Origin: Xanthoparmelia taractica
Taxonomy: Eukaryota; Ascomycota; Lecanoromycetes; Lecanorales; Parmeliaceae
Direction: 5' to 3'
Length of the DNA: 64,000 nucleotides
NCBI GenBank assembly: GCA_033085395.1
Contig: JANQBS010000141.1
Span: forward strand, 41,057-105,056
A program made the position numbers and the translations under genes. Numbering within the stretch: position 1 is the first letter of the stretch; the number at the start of each line of letters is the position of its first letter. Of this stretch, positions 11,071-22,378 are shown piece after piece. The notes beneath the pieces were generated by a model. It saw only the letters and a list, made by a program, of their open reading frames with translations. It made no database searches and was not told the origin of the DNA.

Positions 11071-12954
11071 CTAGCTTTCCTCCAACGAAAAATCAAACTT
11101 TTTGAACGCGTCCTTGAAGCCTTCCGCATCCTTCTTCTCCTCGGCGTCGCTCTGCGTGCAGTCCTTCCAATGCATGCGCCCTTCCAGCCCCAACAACTTC
11201 GCCATCACCCTCCTTCCAAACTGCAAGTCGAAACGAAAGTCCGCAGATAGCGGCAGCACGAGTTCCTTCTCTTCTCCCCTGTTCACTTCCTCGTCCCCGT
11301 CATCAGCGCCACCACCGTCAAGAGTAGACTCCACGCCCTCCCGAGGACGCCAGATCCAGACTCGGAAATAGTCGCCGTTCTCCGCCGTGCCGTCTCCAAT
11401 CGCCTTGGTCTTGAAAGTGGGATACTTTTCGTTCTCGGCCTCGACTTTGATTGCGGCTTCCACGAGGCCCTTCTTGATCAGATCGGTAGGTGCGGGCAGG
11501 AACTGCCAGTGGATGTGAACGCCTTCTGCGCGGCTGACTTCCCAAGTCACTGCACCCAGTGCGCCTTTTGCCGTGGAAAAGAGAAGAGAGTGCAAGGCGT
11601 TGCGGTAGCGCTGCATTTCTTTGTAGGTTGAGATCTTCGTTTCGGGTGGCGTGATACTTGACAGTGTGGGAGAATGTGAGAGTGGGATTATGAGCATGTG
11701 GGCGGGAAAAGTGAGGGTAGGATAGGTGTTAGGGGTACTGAGAGGTCCTTTCGCAGTAGTGACGTAGGCATCTTCTGCGATGGAGGTGATGAGGTGAGCT
11801 GCTAGATTGGGGTTTGAGAGGCAGAAGAAGCATTCCTGAGGTCGCGGTGGGGGAGCTTTGTGACGAGCTCGCTTGTTTGGGTGGTGGTGATGGTTCTGGT
11901 GACTGTTATCATGATCGAAGCGTGAGTAAGACCGGCCTTGATCTGGGAGACGCTGACGCTTTCGTGAAGTGTCGGTGAATGGAGTTGGCGTTGTGCCTGG
12001 AGGCATTGTGAGAGGTGGTGCAGCGTTTGGGTCTATGGTGAAAGCATAAAGCCACTTTTGCTTGGTAGGGTTGTTATAGGCGGCAAGACTGATGAAACGA
12101 GTTATAGATGAGGCGTCAGGTTGGTCCTCTTTTGAGACGTGGAAGAAGGGTTCTCGCTCGTAGAATACGGAATCGGAGGTGCTGAAGTGGTAGCGAGGTT
12201 TCAAGGCTGAACTCAGGTCGGCGATACACTGCTCGCCCTCGGCTAGTTCCTCTGCACCCTCTGGAACTTTGACATTGGATCTTGAACGAACTGATGTTGG
12301 CCAATTACTCGTGACAAGTATGTCTGCCGTGTTAGCGCCATGGAGCGCTTTGGCGTCGCCTTCAGTGTGGAATGGCAAGTGCTTGTCTTTTGACAAACCA
12401 GCAGTTATTTCCGGGTCTAATGACCCTCCAAGGGTCACTATTCGTATTCCTTCTGATGTCTTCGTAGTTGAGCGTTTGCCTAGAAAATACAGATTCGGAC
12501 AGATCTCGTCATCCAGGCGTTCGAGTTTGGCCACTACTTGCTGAGGTAGCGGGTATTTTCCCAGGGTGAAATATGTCGGCAAGGGGATATTGATTTCACC
12601 ATTCAAAAGAGATGTGAGATTATCTTCATCCTCTGTAGATCTCTCGGACGGATTGGGGAAGAGGTCTCCCAGGACAATAGCAAGTGAAAAGACATTCTTT
12701 GCATGTAACTTCGATACCTTGTCAAAAAGTTCTTTATATCGTCCACGTACAGAGCCTGTTACTACGCTTGACAGCTGTCAGTCCAAAGGAATGAAGTATG
12801 CATACTACTAGATCATAGAGTTCAGATAATAGAACACCACACACGTGACCAACGAAATGATACATGTACATCACGATTGAAGGTATTCGAACTGTAAATC
12901 TTTTGTGAAAGAAAGAAATGGTGCGGTTACAGTAACTTACATTTTGGATGCCAT
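11071..12954 (-). CDS. DRN1: CwfJ-family protein, DRN1/CWF19L1-like, 569 aa
   Basis: Family members bind the lariat debranching enzyme and the late spliceosome and assist intron-lariat turnover in the nucleus. Exons (minus) are 12954..12941 (14 nt) and 12766..11071. The 174-nt intron begins GTAAGT and ends TCAAG. The join gives MASKIVVTGSVRGRYKELF, then LAIVLGDLFPN, the expected metallophosphatase-like N-terminus. The C-terminal half has the CwfJ_C_1 region from about residue 315 (CFFCLSNPN, then LIIPLSHSPT and the HIT-like HIHWQ) and CwfJ_C_2 at the end (YFRVW, DLQFGRRVMAKLLGL). Between them is a His/Arg-rich disordered linker with a likely NLS (NKRARHK). It shares a 165-bp divergent spacer with UTP20. 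Confidence 0.88.
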
Positions 12955-13119
12955 TCGTGGTCGAAACAACCATTACTGGAGTGATGGGGCTAAAACCCAA
13001 TCAGGGAGAACACAGATATTTTGGATTTGCACTAGGCAAAACATTAATCCGTACGCCGAATGTATTCAAAAAATACATGAGCTTTTTTTACGGGCTAAAA
13101 ACCCTGGGCTCTAGGCTGG
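12955..13119. promoter_or_regulatory. Compact bidirectional promoter, DRN1 / UTP20
   Basis: Only 165 bp separate the start codons of the minus-strand DRN1 and plus-strand UTP20 genes, so both 5' UTRs and core promoters must share it. I see no clear TATA box. A T-run (GCTTTTTTTACGG near 13081) lies just upstream of UTP20. Confidence 0.6.
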
Positions 13120-16100
13120 ATGGGAGATATGGCAGCTATGTCTTCGGGGAGACAGGCGCGTCCCAGGAAGCTGGTGAAAGGAGGGACTACATCACTGAGG
13201 AAGCACCGCTTCGAGTCGTTCAACCAGCGCATCTCAAAGCTCCACATTGATCCCATACGGAGGAGCCGCCGCAACGAAGTGGAAGCCGGCGATCTTACAG
13301 AATCGGCGTCCTTCTTCAAGGCTTCATTGGACCGATGGAAGGACATCAACCTTTCCGACAACTTCACGTCCTTTGTCCGAGAAATCGAACCAATCTGCAA
13401 TAGCTTGGTTCAGATCCTCCACTACAACCAACGTGTATTCGATCTCCTAGCAGATTACATTGGGAAAAGAGACTCGCTTTCGCTGGAACCGCTACTGGAT
13501 CTTCTGGGAAATTTCGCACATGATCTAGGTGTACGATTCGAAGGGCACTTCTTAAAAGCCGTGAGGCTGGTTGCTTCTCTGGCCGCGAAGCATGCCGACG
13601 TTGAGGCTGTTGAATGGAGCTTCACCTGCTTGGCATGGCTGTTCAAGTACCTGTCTCGCCTACTGGTACCCAATTTGAGACCGCTATTTGCTATAATGGC
13701 GCCACTACTGGGACGAGAGCCACAAAAAATCCATACTACAAGATTCGCCGCGGAGGCTATGTCCTTTCTGATCCGGAAAGCTGCGACTGTGTATGCCAAG
13801 GACACTAAACCACTGACCATTGTTGTGAATGCCATTTACGACGATATCCTGCAAGTTTCTGAGTCCGGACTCACAGAAAGCAACCTCCGATTGTATCAGC
13901 ATGGTCTGATGACATTACTCGTCAACTCGATCAAAGGTATTGAGCGGAAGCTACATTCGGGTGGACCGCACATTTATCGATGTATGCTTGACTGTCAATG
14001 TTCAAATGATAATGACCAGCGCACGGGGTTCAGAGAGATTCTATATGGGGTCACGGTAGCTTTGATACACCAAACCGACTCAGTCAATTTCCAGCCAATA
14101 ATGGACATCGTGCTTGAACATATTCAAGGACTGAAATCCATATCCAGCAGAAGCAGCGTTGCTGTTTGTGGACACCTACTTTTCGTAGTCTCTACCGTGC
14201 GGAAAGGATCCAGGATTCAAGATTGGACGCCAGTGTTGGATGCAATGTTAGTGTTGCTCGAATTGTGTGATCCGTCAGATGAGGAAGCTCTTGCGGAGAT
14301 TTACAAGGCGTCTGCTGTTATCCTTCAATATTCCCCACTGGAATTGATCATGGCCAGGGTGCGTCAGGCAATGAAGATCATTGCAGATGATCGCTTTGCG
14401 TCGAATTTCCTGCCTTTTTGCAAGTACTTCTTTGACCTAGGTCAAGATCGCTTTCAAAACTTCCTTGCGCCCTACTTCTCCAGATTCATTGCTTCCCATT
14501 GGAACAGTTACGAACTTGAGCTATGTTTCGCAGTGCCTGAAATTGGACAGGCCAGTAATTGCAATAGATTTTCCTGCCCTGCACCATGGCAGGAACTGAT
14601 TGTTAAGACATTTAGAGATGCAGTCGATCACGATGACCAGGTCTTCCGATGTTACGGCTATCTTCAGCTGTTCGACTTCATGATCGTCAGTCCTGGAACT
14701 ACGGAGAAGGTTATGGAAAGCGTAAGCGACCTTATCCATCAGAGTCTGCAGTTTCCCTCAAGTAGTACTCTTCGGAAGACGTTCAGCCTTGGTCAAGGGC
14801 TGAAGGCATACGTCCAACACACCCCCAATCTTGGGTCTCACTTGTCCAAGAGCTGGCCCTTGATATGCAGCCGAGCCGCCAATCACAGGACTCTAACACC
14901 ATTCCTTGAAGCCATTCTGCTTCTTGTCAAGGCCAACGATGTGCAGAACTACAATAATGACTCGTTGGTTCAGGCGCTGGTAGAGAATCTTCACTCATTC
15001 TCTCACATAGTACGCAGCCTCTCACTACAGATACTTATAGCATTGTACGCGCAAACGAATGCTGAAAACGCAGATGTTATTGCTACAGCATTGACGATCG
15101 AGGACAGTCCGCTAGATCTACAATCAGCTCGGTCTATATCGATGCATGCCCGTAGGCTATCATCACAATATGACGCTGTGTCGTCAGATAAGTGGCTGCA
15201 GAAAGCCATCCCTCACTTTTGCTTCGGCATGCTCACATTCAAACTCTCCCAAGTCTGGGATGATGCGATCGTTGTACTGAAGCAAATATGCGAGACGAAA
15301 GTAGGCGAAGATGTCGTTTGTGCACTAGTATTCGAGTGGCTCCAAGAGCGTGCTTTTGAACATGAGACCACTAGATCGTCAACTCTCCCACCAACAGGAC
15401 AAGGCTCCTTGACTGAGTTCCAGTGTTCAAACCTTATCCAAGTAGAGCAACTCATAGCACATGAAAAGATGGAAAATGCAATGGCTGCTGAGAATTCAAG
15501 ACGCCAATTTTTTGCTACACACACTACTTCACCGCAACATACTCCCAACACAGCTAGTCTAGCTCTTCGCGTGTTGTTAGCAATTCCTCATGTCGCAGAG
15601 AAACGATCAAGAGAGCTCGTACCCATGTTCTTATCATGGGCTATGGAGGAGTTGGACCAATATCCTGAGACCCCTGCCGCAGTCACAGAAACTCCTGCTA
15701 GCACGAGGGGAACTTCAACTCCTCCAAGACTCAAACGGAAAGACCAGAAAGTAATGCTGGATCTCTTCGGTCACTTTCATAATCCCAAAGTGCTTTATCG
15801 ATCTTCGGATGTGTTTCTGGCCTTGCAAAGCCTGCTGACCAATGGAGACGCCGAGCTTCAGAGATCTGCCCTCAAAGCTCTGCTCACATGGAAGATTCAG
15901 GGGATACAGATTTATCAAGAGAACCTACTAAACCTGCTGGATGACGCCAGATTCCGGGATGAGATATCTACGTTTGTGCATGTTGATGCTCAGAACAGCG
16001 CCATACAAGAGGACCATCTTCCTGAGCTCATGCCAGTGATGTTGAGGCTCCTCTATGGTAGAGTAATTGCAGGATCTGGCGCGAACGGCGGTAGTAGAGG

Positions 16101-19100
16101 ACAATCAGGGAGAAGGAAGACTGTCCTTGAAGCTTTGTCTCGGCTAGATGGGACGTACCTTCAAGACTTCATCAACATCGCTCTGAACCGTTTACATGAC
16201 GTAAAACTTGTGGAAGGCACTGAACTGAACGAACGGTTGCTTGCCACAGAGATAATGAGTAATCGAAAACAATTAGGGCTGATCAATATGATAAAGGACA
16301 TGCTTGAGGTTCTCGGCGATCGTCTCGCGCCCTTCGCCAAAAGCCTAAGTGGAGCCTTATTGTATTGCTTAGTCCGAGCTTCCCGGCAGCTCGGACCTGA
16401 GAAAGGTGTAATATGTCAAGCTTCCGAGGGTGCTTCCCAGATCTCATTGTTAAAGGCTATACGACAGGTTGGCGTGCAATGCCTAAATCTACTCTTTAAG
16501 TCCTGTCCAGCCGAGTCGCTAAGGCCTTATCTGCCCGCAGTCTTCTCGGAGCTTCTGAGTCCAAGACTAGATGCCATGCCCATTGAAACGGCTCAATCGA
16601 TCTCTGGCACACTACAGCTGTTCTCGACATGGGCTTCGTCAAAAGACACCGTGCTAATCTTGGTGAAATATGATGCGAGAGCAATGAAGTCGGTCATTGA
16701 CTGTTTGGAGGTGCCTTCAGCGAAGGATAACGTCAAGCTGTTCGTTATCGAAGAAATCCTTGGAAAAATCATCGCACTCGCAAGCCCTTCGATCACGAAA
16801 GACCTGGAGGTGGACTGGTCCTCTGGCGCCGGTAGTGAGATCGTAGCACTAGATGTCTTGCGTCCGAACGCGGACAACATTGTTGATCGAATGGGGAGCC
16901 TACTACGCAAGAGCCCCAGTAAAGATATTTTGGTTGCCGCAATCCAACTTGTTTGTGCGCTTGCGCCTTTGGTCGTGGGTTCCTCTCAAGTGGACAACCT
17001 GTTGGAAATTTGCACATTCCTTCTCGATCAACCCTCACCTCGAGTCAACCCTAGGTCTAAAGGCGAGCTTCTGCAGATAGTTCAGCATTTCGTCCCCTTG
17101 GTTGGCTCCACTCTCTCCTTAGATTTGCAACATCGGATCTTCCGCACGGTCTCCTCTCTATACGGATATTTCAAGGACAAAGCAAATCGTCTAATTCTTT
17201 CCAAAGTCTTGTTCGTCCTCGCCGAGCGAGATGACGAGCTGCTAGACATTGCACATCTATGCAATAGCCTGAATTCCTTCTCCCCGAGGAAGATCGACGA
17301 GCCTGACTTTGATGAACGTCTGAAGGCTTTCAATACCATCAACGAGAGGAGGTTTAGCGACTTTACGTCAAAGCAGTGGCGTCCGATCCTGTTCAATATG
17401 CTCTTCCACGTCAAGGATACTGAAGAATTGGCAATACGATCCAATGCCTCTTTTGCAATTCGTCGCTTCGTTGAGATGAACGTCGTCTCTTCAAGCGCCG
17501 CAGACACAGAGTCTTCAAAGCTGACCAAAACGGTCCTTTTGCCGGCTCTCCGCAGCGGTGTCTCAGAATCGTCTGAACTGGTTCGCACTGAGTACCTCAG
17601 CATTACAGCTCATCTCATTCGTCACAATCCGGAATGGCAAGAGGTCAATGACATGTCCGTCCTACTCGTGAACGATGACGAGGATGCTTCGTTTTTCAGC
17701 AACATCCTCCACATCCAACAACATAGGCGCCTCCGGGCCCTACGCCGCCTAGCCACAGAAGCACGCCCAGGGGGTCTTCGGAGTGTGAACGTCGCTCACT
17801 TCTTCATACCCCTGATTGAGCATTTTGTCTTTGATAAGGCCGATGACGAGAGCGCCCACAATCTCAGTGCAGAGACAGTTGTAACAATCGGTGCACTAGC
17901 TTCATCGCTTGAGTGGCCTCAATTCAGGGCCATGTTCCGAAGATTTAGTGGCTACATCAAAAATAAGCCGGATGTTGAGAAGACGGTAATCAGACTACTG
18001 GGCGTAGTCACTGATGCCCTTAGCCTGGCAGCGGAGGACAAAGGGAAAACGTTAGCCACCATCAGTGAATCCGATACTAACAATCTGGGACTACCAGTAT
18101 CTATCAATACTCGCAGCACCCTTACGATTACAATGCCGAGACAGGAGAAGCTCGCTGAAGATCTAATAAACACCCTACTGCCATCACTCGAGAAATATCT
18201 TCACGACAAAGACGAATCTACGGTCAGCCTTCGTGTCCCTGTCGCAGTCTCAGTTGTCAAGTTACTGAAGCTCTTACCTCGTGATGGGCTGCAATTTCGA
18301 CTGCCACCTGTTCTTACGGATGTTTGTCACATACTCCGTAGCCGAGCACAAGAGTCCAGAGACTTAGCTCGAAATACCTTGGTGGAGATATCAAGCCTGA
18401 TAGGTCCTCAATATTTTGCCTTCATTATAAAGGAGCTGCGGAGTGCGCTCGCAAGAGGTTACCAACTACATGTTTTGTCTTTTACGGTACATTCAATATT
18501 AGTGGCCACATCTCCAATATTCAAACCAGGTGATTTGGACTATTGTCTCCCACAGATTATTTCCGTTGTCATGGATGACATTTTTGGGGTTACAGGGCTG
18601 GAAAAGGATGCGGAAGAGTACATAAGCAGGATGAAGGAGGTAAAAAGCAGCAAAAGCTACGATTCACTGGAACTTGTGGCAAAAAATACAACCATCGAGA
18701 ACCTTGCGCATCTCGTCCGCCCTATTCAAACTCTGCTAGCCGAAATGTTGGATCTGCGGATGGTAAAGAAAGTTGATGAGCTGCTGAGACGCATTGGTGT
18801 TGGTCTTCTCCAGAATGAAGCTGTCAGAGACCAGCGGGTCCTCGTCTTCTGTCACGAACTGATCACAGAAGTATACAAGATGGGATCGGCCCTAAGCAGC
18901 AGGCGATCAAAAGATGATCATCGTTCCAAACGCATCATGATCAACTATAAAGGAGCTAACAAGGCTGGCTCTGGTGGGATTACTTCATCGTTCAATTACA
19001 AGCTTGCAAAATTCTCACTTGATGTGCTTCGGAGCGTATTACATAAGTACGATACTCTTCAGACACCGTCGAACTTAGCAGGCTTCATTCCTATCATTGG

Positions 19101-20994
19101 CGATGGCATTATCCAAGCCAACGAAGAGGTTCAGATTTCGACCCTTCGTCTGCTAACTACGATCATCAAGGTGCCTCTGAAGGCAATAGACGACAATGCC
19201 GCTATATACGTTGCCGAGTGCGTGAAGGTAGTCAAATCTTCGACTTCGACGAATGTAGAGCTAGGACAGGCAGCATTGAAGCTCGTATCTGCTATCCTGC
19301 GGGAACGAAGAACGATTGAAATCAGAGAAACAGATCTGGCCTACCTACTCAGACGCCTAATTCCGGACCTGGAAGAGCCTGACAAACAGGGAGTAGCTTT
19401 CAACTTTCTGAAGGCAATCATGACTCGTAAGATCGTGATCACGGAGGTCTATGAAGTACTCGATGCCGTCGCTATCATCATGGTCACCAATCAGACCCGT
19501 GGCGCTCGTGACATGGCCCGAGGCGCGTACCTCCAGTTCGTCATGAACTATCCCCAGAGCAAGGACCGTTTTTCCAAGCAAGTCGGCTTCCTTGTCCGGA
19601 ACCTAGACTACAAGTATCAGGAAGGCCGTCAGTCAGTGATGGAAGCCGTCCACCTCCTGTTCCACAAACTAGGAGAAGATTTGGTGCAACAGGTCGTTGG
19701 AGCTTTCTTCGTCCCTTTGGTCATGGTAATAGTCAACGACGAGTCCAGTGAGTGCCGAGAGATGGCTGGAGCTTTACTGAGGAAAACTTTCGAGCGAGCA
19801 GACGGCGAGCGCACTCAGTCGTTCCTCAATTTACTCCGTTCTTGGCTGGGTCAATTCGATGAGAGTCTTCTGACCAGGGTTGCGCTCCAGGTGTATTGCT
19901 TCTATCTTGATACGCATGGTGCAAAGGGCGAGAAGGAGGTTCTTCCTCTCCAGGCTCGATTGATCCAGATTTTCAAGAGCAATCTCAAAGCTCCGCTCAA
20001 GGCCGACTGGGAGCTACTATACTTCGCCTTGCAGACTTTTGCCAAGATGTGCCAATATTATTCCACCTCAGCCTTTACTGCAAACACGGCTCCTCTATGG
20101 GCGAGTGTGCGTCAATGTCTTTTTTTCCCTCACGCTTGGGTCAAGCTGTCTGCTGCCGAATTACTCGGGTCATACTTTGCCAACTTCGCCAGGAACAATG
20201 CCGGCAGTGAAACTCTTTCATTACCTCTCGAGGGATCAGGTGGTCTGCGGCTCAGCGAAGAGGAGATGGCCGAAGTCGCGCGAGCTTCCCTAGGCCTGCT
20301 AAGAGTGCCTGGGGTGAGTGAAGAGCTCGCCAGCCAAAGTGTACGAAATTTAGTCTTCCTCGGCAAGATCATGGCCCAGACATCTATGCTCTGGCCACAG
20401 AAAGATCAGCAGCCTAGAGCAGAAACCCTCGAAGATGAACGATTTGAAAACGATAGCGACTCAGGAGAAGATAAGTCTACATTTACGGCCCAACTAGCGC
20501 TCGGCTACCTCATCCAACACGCCTCCTCCCTCCTCCGACGTGGACCCCTCACAGCACGCCCCCAATCTTTGATCCCTCTCCACGCCTCCCTCGCACTCCT
20601 CGGCGCACTCACCAACAACGTATCCCTTCCAGCCCTAGAACCTCATCTCTCGACCGCTCTCCTCCCTCTCCACAACCTCACCGATCCCGCTATTCCTACC
20701 CCTTTTTCCACCGACGCGGCCTTCACGGACGGCTACAAGACGCTCGTCGCAAACAGCCAAGAGCTGATGATGTTGTTGCAGAAGAAGCTGGGGACGACTG
20801 AGTATGTGGCGATATTGCACAAGGTCAGAGAGGGGGTCAAGGAGAGGAGAGAGGGGAGAAGGGTGAAGAGGAGGATTGAGGCGGTAGCGGAGCCGGAGAG
20901 GGAGGGCGAGAGGAAGAGGAAGAAGGGTGTCAGGAAGAAGGAGAGGAGGAAGGAGAGAGGTGGGGAGGAGAGGGGGAGGAGGAGGGGTTGGTGA
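13120..20994 (+). CDS. UTP20: UTP20, U3 snoRNP / SSU processome HEAT-repeat protein, 2624 aa
   Basis: Component of the 90S/SSU processome for 18S rRNA maturation in the nucleolus. A single uninterrupted 7.9-kb exon. The N-terminus (HRFESFNQRISKLHIDPIRR, LADYIGKRDSLSLEPLLDLL) and the central DRIM-type region are typical of UTP20. The rest is alpha-helical HEAT/ARM-like repeat throughout. The C-terminus is strongly basic (ERKRKKGVRKKERRKERGG), a likely nucleolar/RNA-binding tail. Length is close to the roughly 2500 aa of yeast Utp20. ATGs at 13120, 13129 and 13138 are all in frame and I cannot choose between them. It is divergent from DRN1, another RNA-processing gene. It is notable for having no intron in a window where most genes have one to four. 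Confidence 0.93.
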   Translation: MGDMAAMSSGRQARPRKLVKGGTTSLRKHRFESFNQRISKLHIDPIRRSRRNEVEAGDLTESASFFKASLDRWKDINLSDNFTSFVREIEPICNSLVQILHYNQRVFDLLADYIGKRDSLSLEPLLDLLGNFAHDLGVRFEGHFLKAVRLVASLAAKHADVEAVEWSFTCLAWLFKYLSRLLVPNLRPLFAIMAPLLGREPQKIHTTRFAAEAMSFLIRKAATVYAKDTKPLTIVVNAIYDDILQVSESGLTESNLRLYQHGLMTLLVNSIKGIERKLHSGGPHIYRCMLDCQCSNDNDQRTGFREILYGVTVALIHQTDSVNFQPIMDIVLEHIQGLKSISSRSSVAVCGHLLFVVSTVRKGSRIQDWTPVLDAMLVLLELCDPSDEEALAEIYKASAVILQYSPLELIMARVRQAMKIIADDRFASNFLPFCKYFFDLGQDRFQNFLAPYFSRFIASHWNSYELELCFAVPEIGQASNCNRFSCPAPWQELIVKTFRDAVDHDDQVFRCYGYLQLFDFMIVSPGTTEKVMESVSDLIHQSLQFPSSSTLRKTFSLGQGLKAYVQHTPNLGSHLSKSWPLICSRAANHRTLTPFLEAILLLVKANDVQNYNNDSLVQALVENLHSFSHIVRSLSLQILIALYAQTNAENADVIATALTIEDSPLDLQSARSISMHARRLSSQYDAVSSDKWLQKAIPHFCFGMLTFKLSQVWDDAIVVLKQICETKVGEDVVCALVFEWLQERAFEHETTRSSTLPPTGQGSLTEFQCSNLIQVEQLIAHEKMENAMAAENSRRQFFATHTTSPQHTPNTASLALRVLLAIPHVAEKRSRELVPMFLSWAMEELDQYPETPAAVTETPASTRGTSTPPRLKRKDQKVMLDLFGHFHNPKVLYRSSDVFLALQSLLTNGDAELQRSALKALLTWKIQGIQIYQENLLNLLDDARFRDEISTFVHVDAQNSAIQEDHLPELMPVMLRLLYGRVIAGSGANGGSRGQSGRRKTVLEALSRLDGTYLQDFINIALNRLHDVKLVEGTELNERLLATEIMSNRKQLGLINMIKDMLEVLGDRLAPFAKSLSGALLYCLVRASRQLGPEKGVICQASEGASQISLLKAIRQVGVQCLNLLFKSCPAESLRPYLPAVFSELLSPRLDAMPIETAQSISGTLQLFSTWASSKDTVLILVKYDARAMKSVIDCLEVPSAKDNVKLFVIEEILGKIIALASPSITKDLEVDWSSGAGSEIVALDVLRPNADNIVDRMGSLLRKSPSKDILVAAIQLVCALAPLVVGSSQVDNLLEICTFLLDQPSPRVNPRSKGELLQIVQHFVPLVGSTLSLDLQHRIFRTVSSLYGYFKDKANRLILSKVLFVLAERDDELLDIAHLCNSLNSFSPRKIDEPDFDERLKAFNTINERRFSDFTSKQWRPILFNMLFHVKDTEELAIRSNASFAIRRFVEMNVVSSSAADTESSKLTKTVLLPALRSGVSESSELVRTEYLSITAHLIRHNPEWQEVNDMSVLLVNDDEDASFFSNILHIQQHRRLRALRRLATEARPGGLRSVNVAHFFIPLIEHFVFDKADDESAHNLSAETVVTIGALASSLEWPQFRAMFRRFSGYIKNKPDVEKTVIRLLGVVTDALSLAAEDKGKTLATISESDTNNLGLPVSINTRSTLTITMPRQEKLAEDLINTLLPSLEKYLHDKDESTVSLRVPVAVSVVKLLKLLPRDGLQFRLPPVLTDVCHILRSRAQESRDLARNTLVEISSLIGPQYFAFIIKELRSALARGYQLHVLSFTVHSILVATSPIFKPGDLDYCLPQIISVVMDDIFGVTGLEKDAEEYISRMKEVKSSKSYDSLELVAKNTTIENLAHLVRPIQTLLAEMLDLRMVKKVDELLRRIGVGLLQNEAVRDQRVLVFCHELITEVYKMGSALSSRRSKDDHRSKRIMINYKGANKAGSGGITSSFNYKLAKFSLDVLRSVLHKYDTLQTPSNLAGFIPIIGDGIIQANEEVQISTLRLLTTIIKVPLKAIDDNAAIYVAECVKVVKSSTSTNVELGQAALKLVSAILRERRTIEIRETDLAYLLRRLIPDLEEPDKQGVAFNFLKAIMTRKIVITEVYEVLDAVAIIMVTNQTRGARDMARGAYLQFVMNYPQSKDRFSKQVGFLVRNLDYKYQEGRQSVMEAVHLLFHKLGEDLVQQVVGAFFVPLVMVIVNDESSECREMAGALLRKTFERADGERTQSFLNLLRSWLGQFDESLLTRVALQVYCFYLDTHGAKGEKEVLPLQARLIQIFKSNLKAPLKADWELLYFALQTFAKMCQYYSTSAFTANTAPLWASVRQCLFFPHAWVKLSAAELLGSYFANFARNNAGSETLSLPLEGSGGLRLSEEEMAEVARASLGLLRVPGVSEELASQSVRNLVFLGKIMAQTSMLWPQKDQQPRAETLEDERFENDSDSGEDKSTFTAQLALGYLIQHASSLLRRGPLTARPQSLIPLHASLALLGALTNNVSLPALEPHLSTALLPLHNLTDPAIPTPFSTDAAFTDGYKTLVANSQELMMLLQKKLGTTEYVAILHKVREGVKERREGRRVKRRIEAVAEPEREGERKRKKGVRKKERRKERGGEERGRRRGW

Positions 20995-21478
20995 TGGGAG
21001 TTGGATATGATTTGCTGATTTGCATAGCGAGAGGAATATGGGAAAGGGAAAAGCTGCCTGTATGATCTAATGCTGCAATATGTAACGAAGTTTTAGATAC
21101 CACAGTGTTCGCTGGTCGTATTCAAACAAATATGAAAAGGCATCAGAGATCACTACATTCAGTATTATCCATTGATTCTACTATTTACTTGGTACCATGA
21201 CTGGCTACCCAGCAGCGATGTTGACTATCAGACATGTATCAAGCCTGAATACCCTTGATACCTTTCAAAGATATCCACATTTTCGAGCCGCGATAGCACA
21301 CTATCTCAATCCACCTTTGTCGGGGACATAAAGCACGACCAGAACAAACTTCGGTCGTCCTTCCCGGGGGCCAACTCTCGCCCGTTCGGTCATCTTCCTT
21401 ATACATTTTGATCGTTCCATCCCAATCCAGATTCGCAATCCTTCAATGGCAACGATCCCATGTTGAATCTGGTATAAA
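20995..21478. other. Intergenic, tail-to-tail UTP20 / LSM12
   Basis: 3' flanks of two converging genes. Nothing beyond short random frames. Confidence 0.55.
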
Positions 21479-22378
21479 TCATCCGCCCTTCCTGGGTCCT
21501 CCGGAGAAAGCTGGTATAGCAGGTACGGCGGGTATGACAGGCTTGGGTCCCTTGGGCTCGCGCTGCGCAAGTTTCTTGCGTTCGTTCTCGAGCTGAATTC
21601 ACCACTCCGTCAGCAACCGTGAATCATAGCAGCAATCAACGCGCAAACACCGGATTTTTAATCCGGCGGGCAGAGACCTTTACTCACCACCTTCTTCACC
21701 CTAGCCAACGCCGGCCCCGCCTCCTTTCCAGCCCTACAATCCTCACTCCTATACCCCGGGCCCTTGACGGAAACCTGATCCATGACCAAAATATCCTTCC
21801 CGTCCCACTTTGTCGGCAACATTCTGCTGATCGCATCGAATATATCCTGCGCTTCTTTACTGACATTCTTATTGACCTTGCTGGCTCTCTCGTGGGCGCG
21901 TTGTAGAGCGCCTGCTCCACGGGCCTGGAGGGCCGCTGCGGAGAGGTATGGTGGGGGCGCTGGAACGGAGGGTGCTGGGGAGAGCACGGTAAATGTTATT
22001 ATAGATGGGAGGGGGATGATATGGTGGGTTGGGGTTGGAAGGGTGGTGGAGAGGGCGACGAGATGGGTGAGGGGGCAGATGGTAAAAAGGGTGCCTTCGA
22101 GGGTGGGGTGCGCAGGGATGGTGGTCTGAAGGCGAACTCTGGGGGGAGTGGGGTCAGCTCGAGCAATGCAATAGCTGAAAAAGCTGTGTATGACAGGGCA
22201 TAGGGCGCAGCACCCCAAGCATTGTACGCGAAGTGTATGCTGGAAGAAAATGAGGTACTTACTTGCCGCCAATAGCTCCACTCATCGCAGCCTCCAGGGT
22301 CACGAGCTGGCCAATATTAGGCGTCGCAACCTGGGCTTTTCCACCAGCATTGCTCTGACGCTTCGTACTCTCGGCCAT
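21479..22378 (-). CDS. LSM12: LSM12-type protein (LSM + anticodon-binding-like AD domain), 226 aa
   Basis: Exons (minus) are 22378..22263, 22138..21688 and 21592..21479. Introns of 124 nt (GTAAGT...CCCCAG, phase 2) and 95 nt (GTGAGT...ATTCAG, phase 0). The product has an N-terminal Sm-like fold (VRLQTTIPAHPTLEGTLFT, then LIVALSTTLP-like strands) and a C-terminal AD domain (QRAHERASKVNKNVSKEAQ, FDAISRMLPTKWDGKDI, VMDQVSVKGPGY). The last exon adds LENERKKLAQREPKGP and a Pro-rich end. Family members associate with ribosomes and ataxin-2/Pbp1-type complexes; in fungi the role is RNA-related and cytoplasmic. The start is the ATG at 22378 (MAESTKRQS). An in-frame extension to 22453 exists but looks non-conserved. 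Confidence 0.87.
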
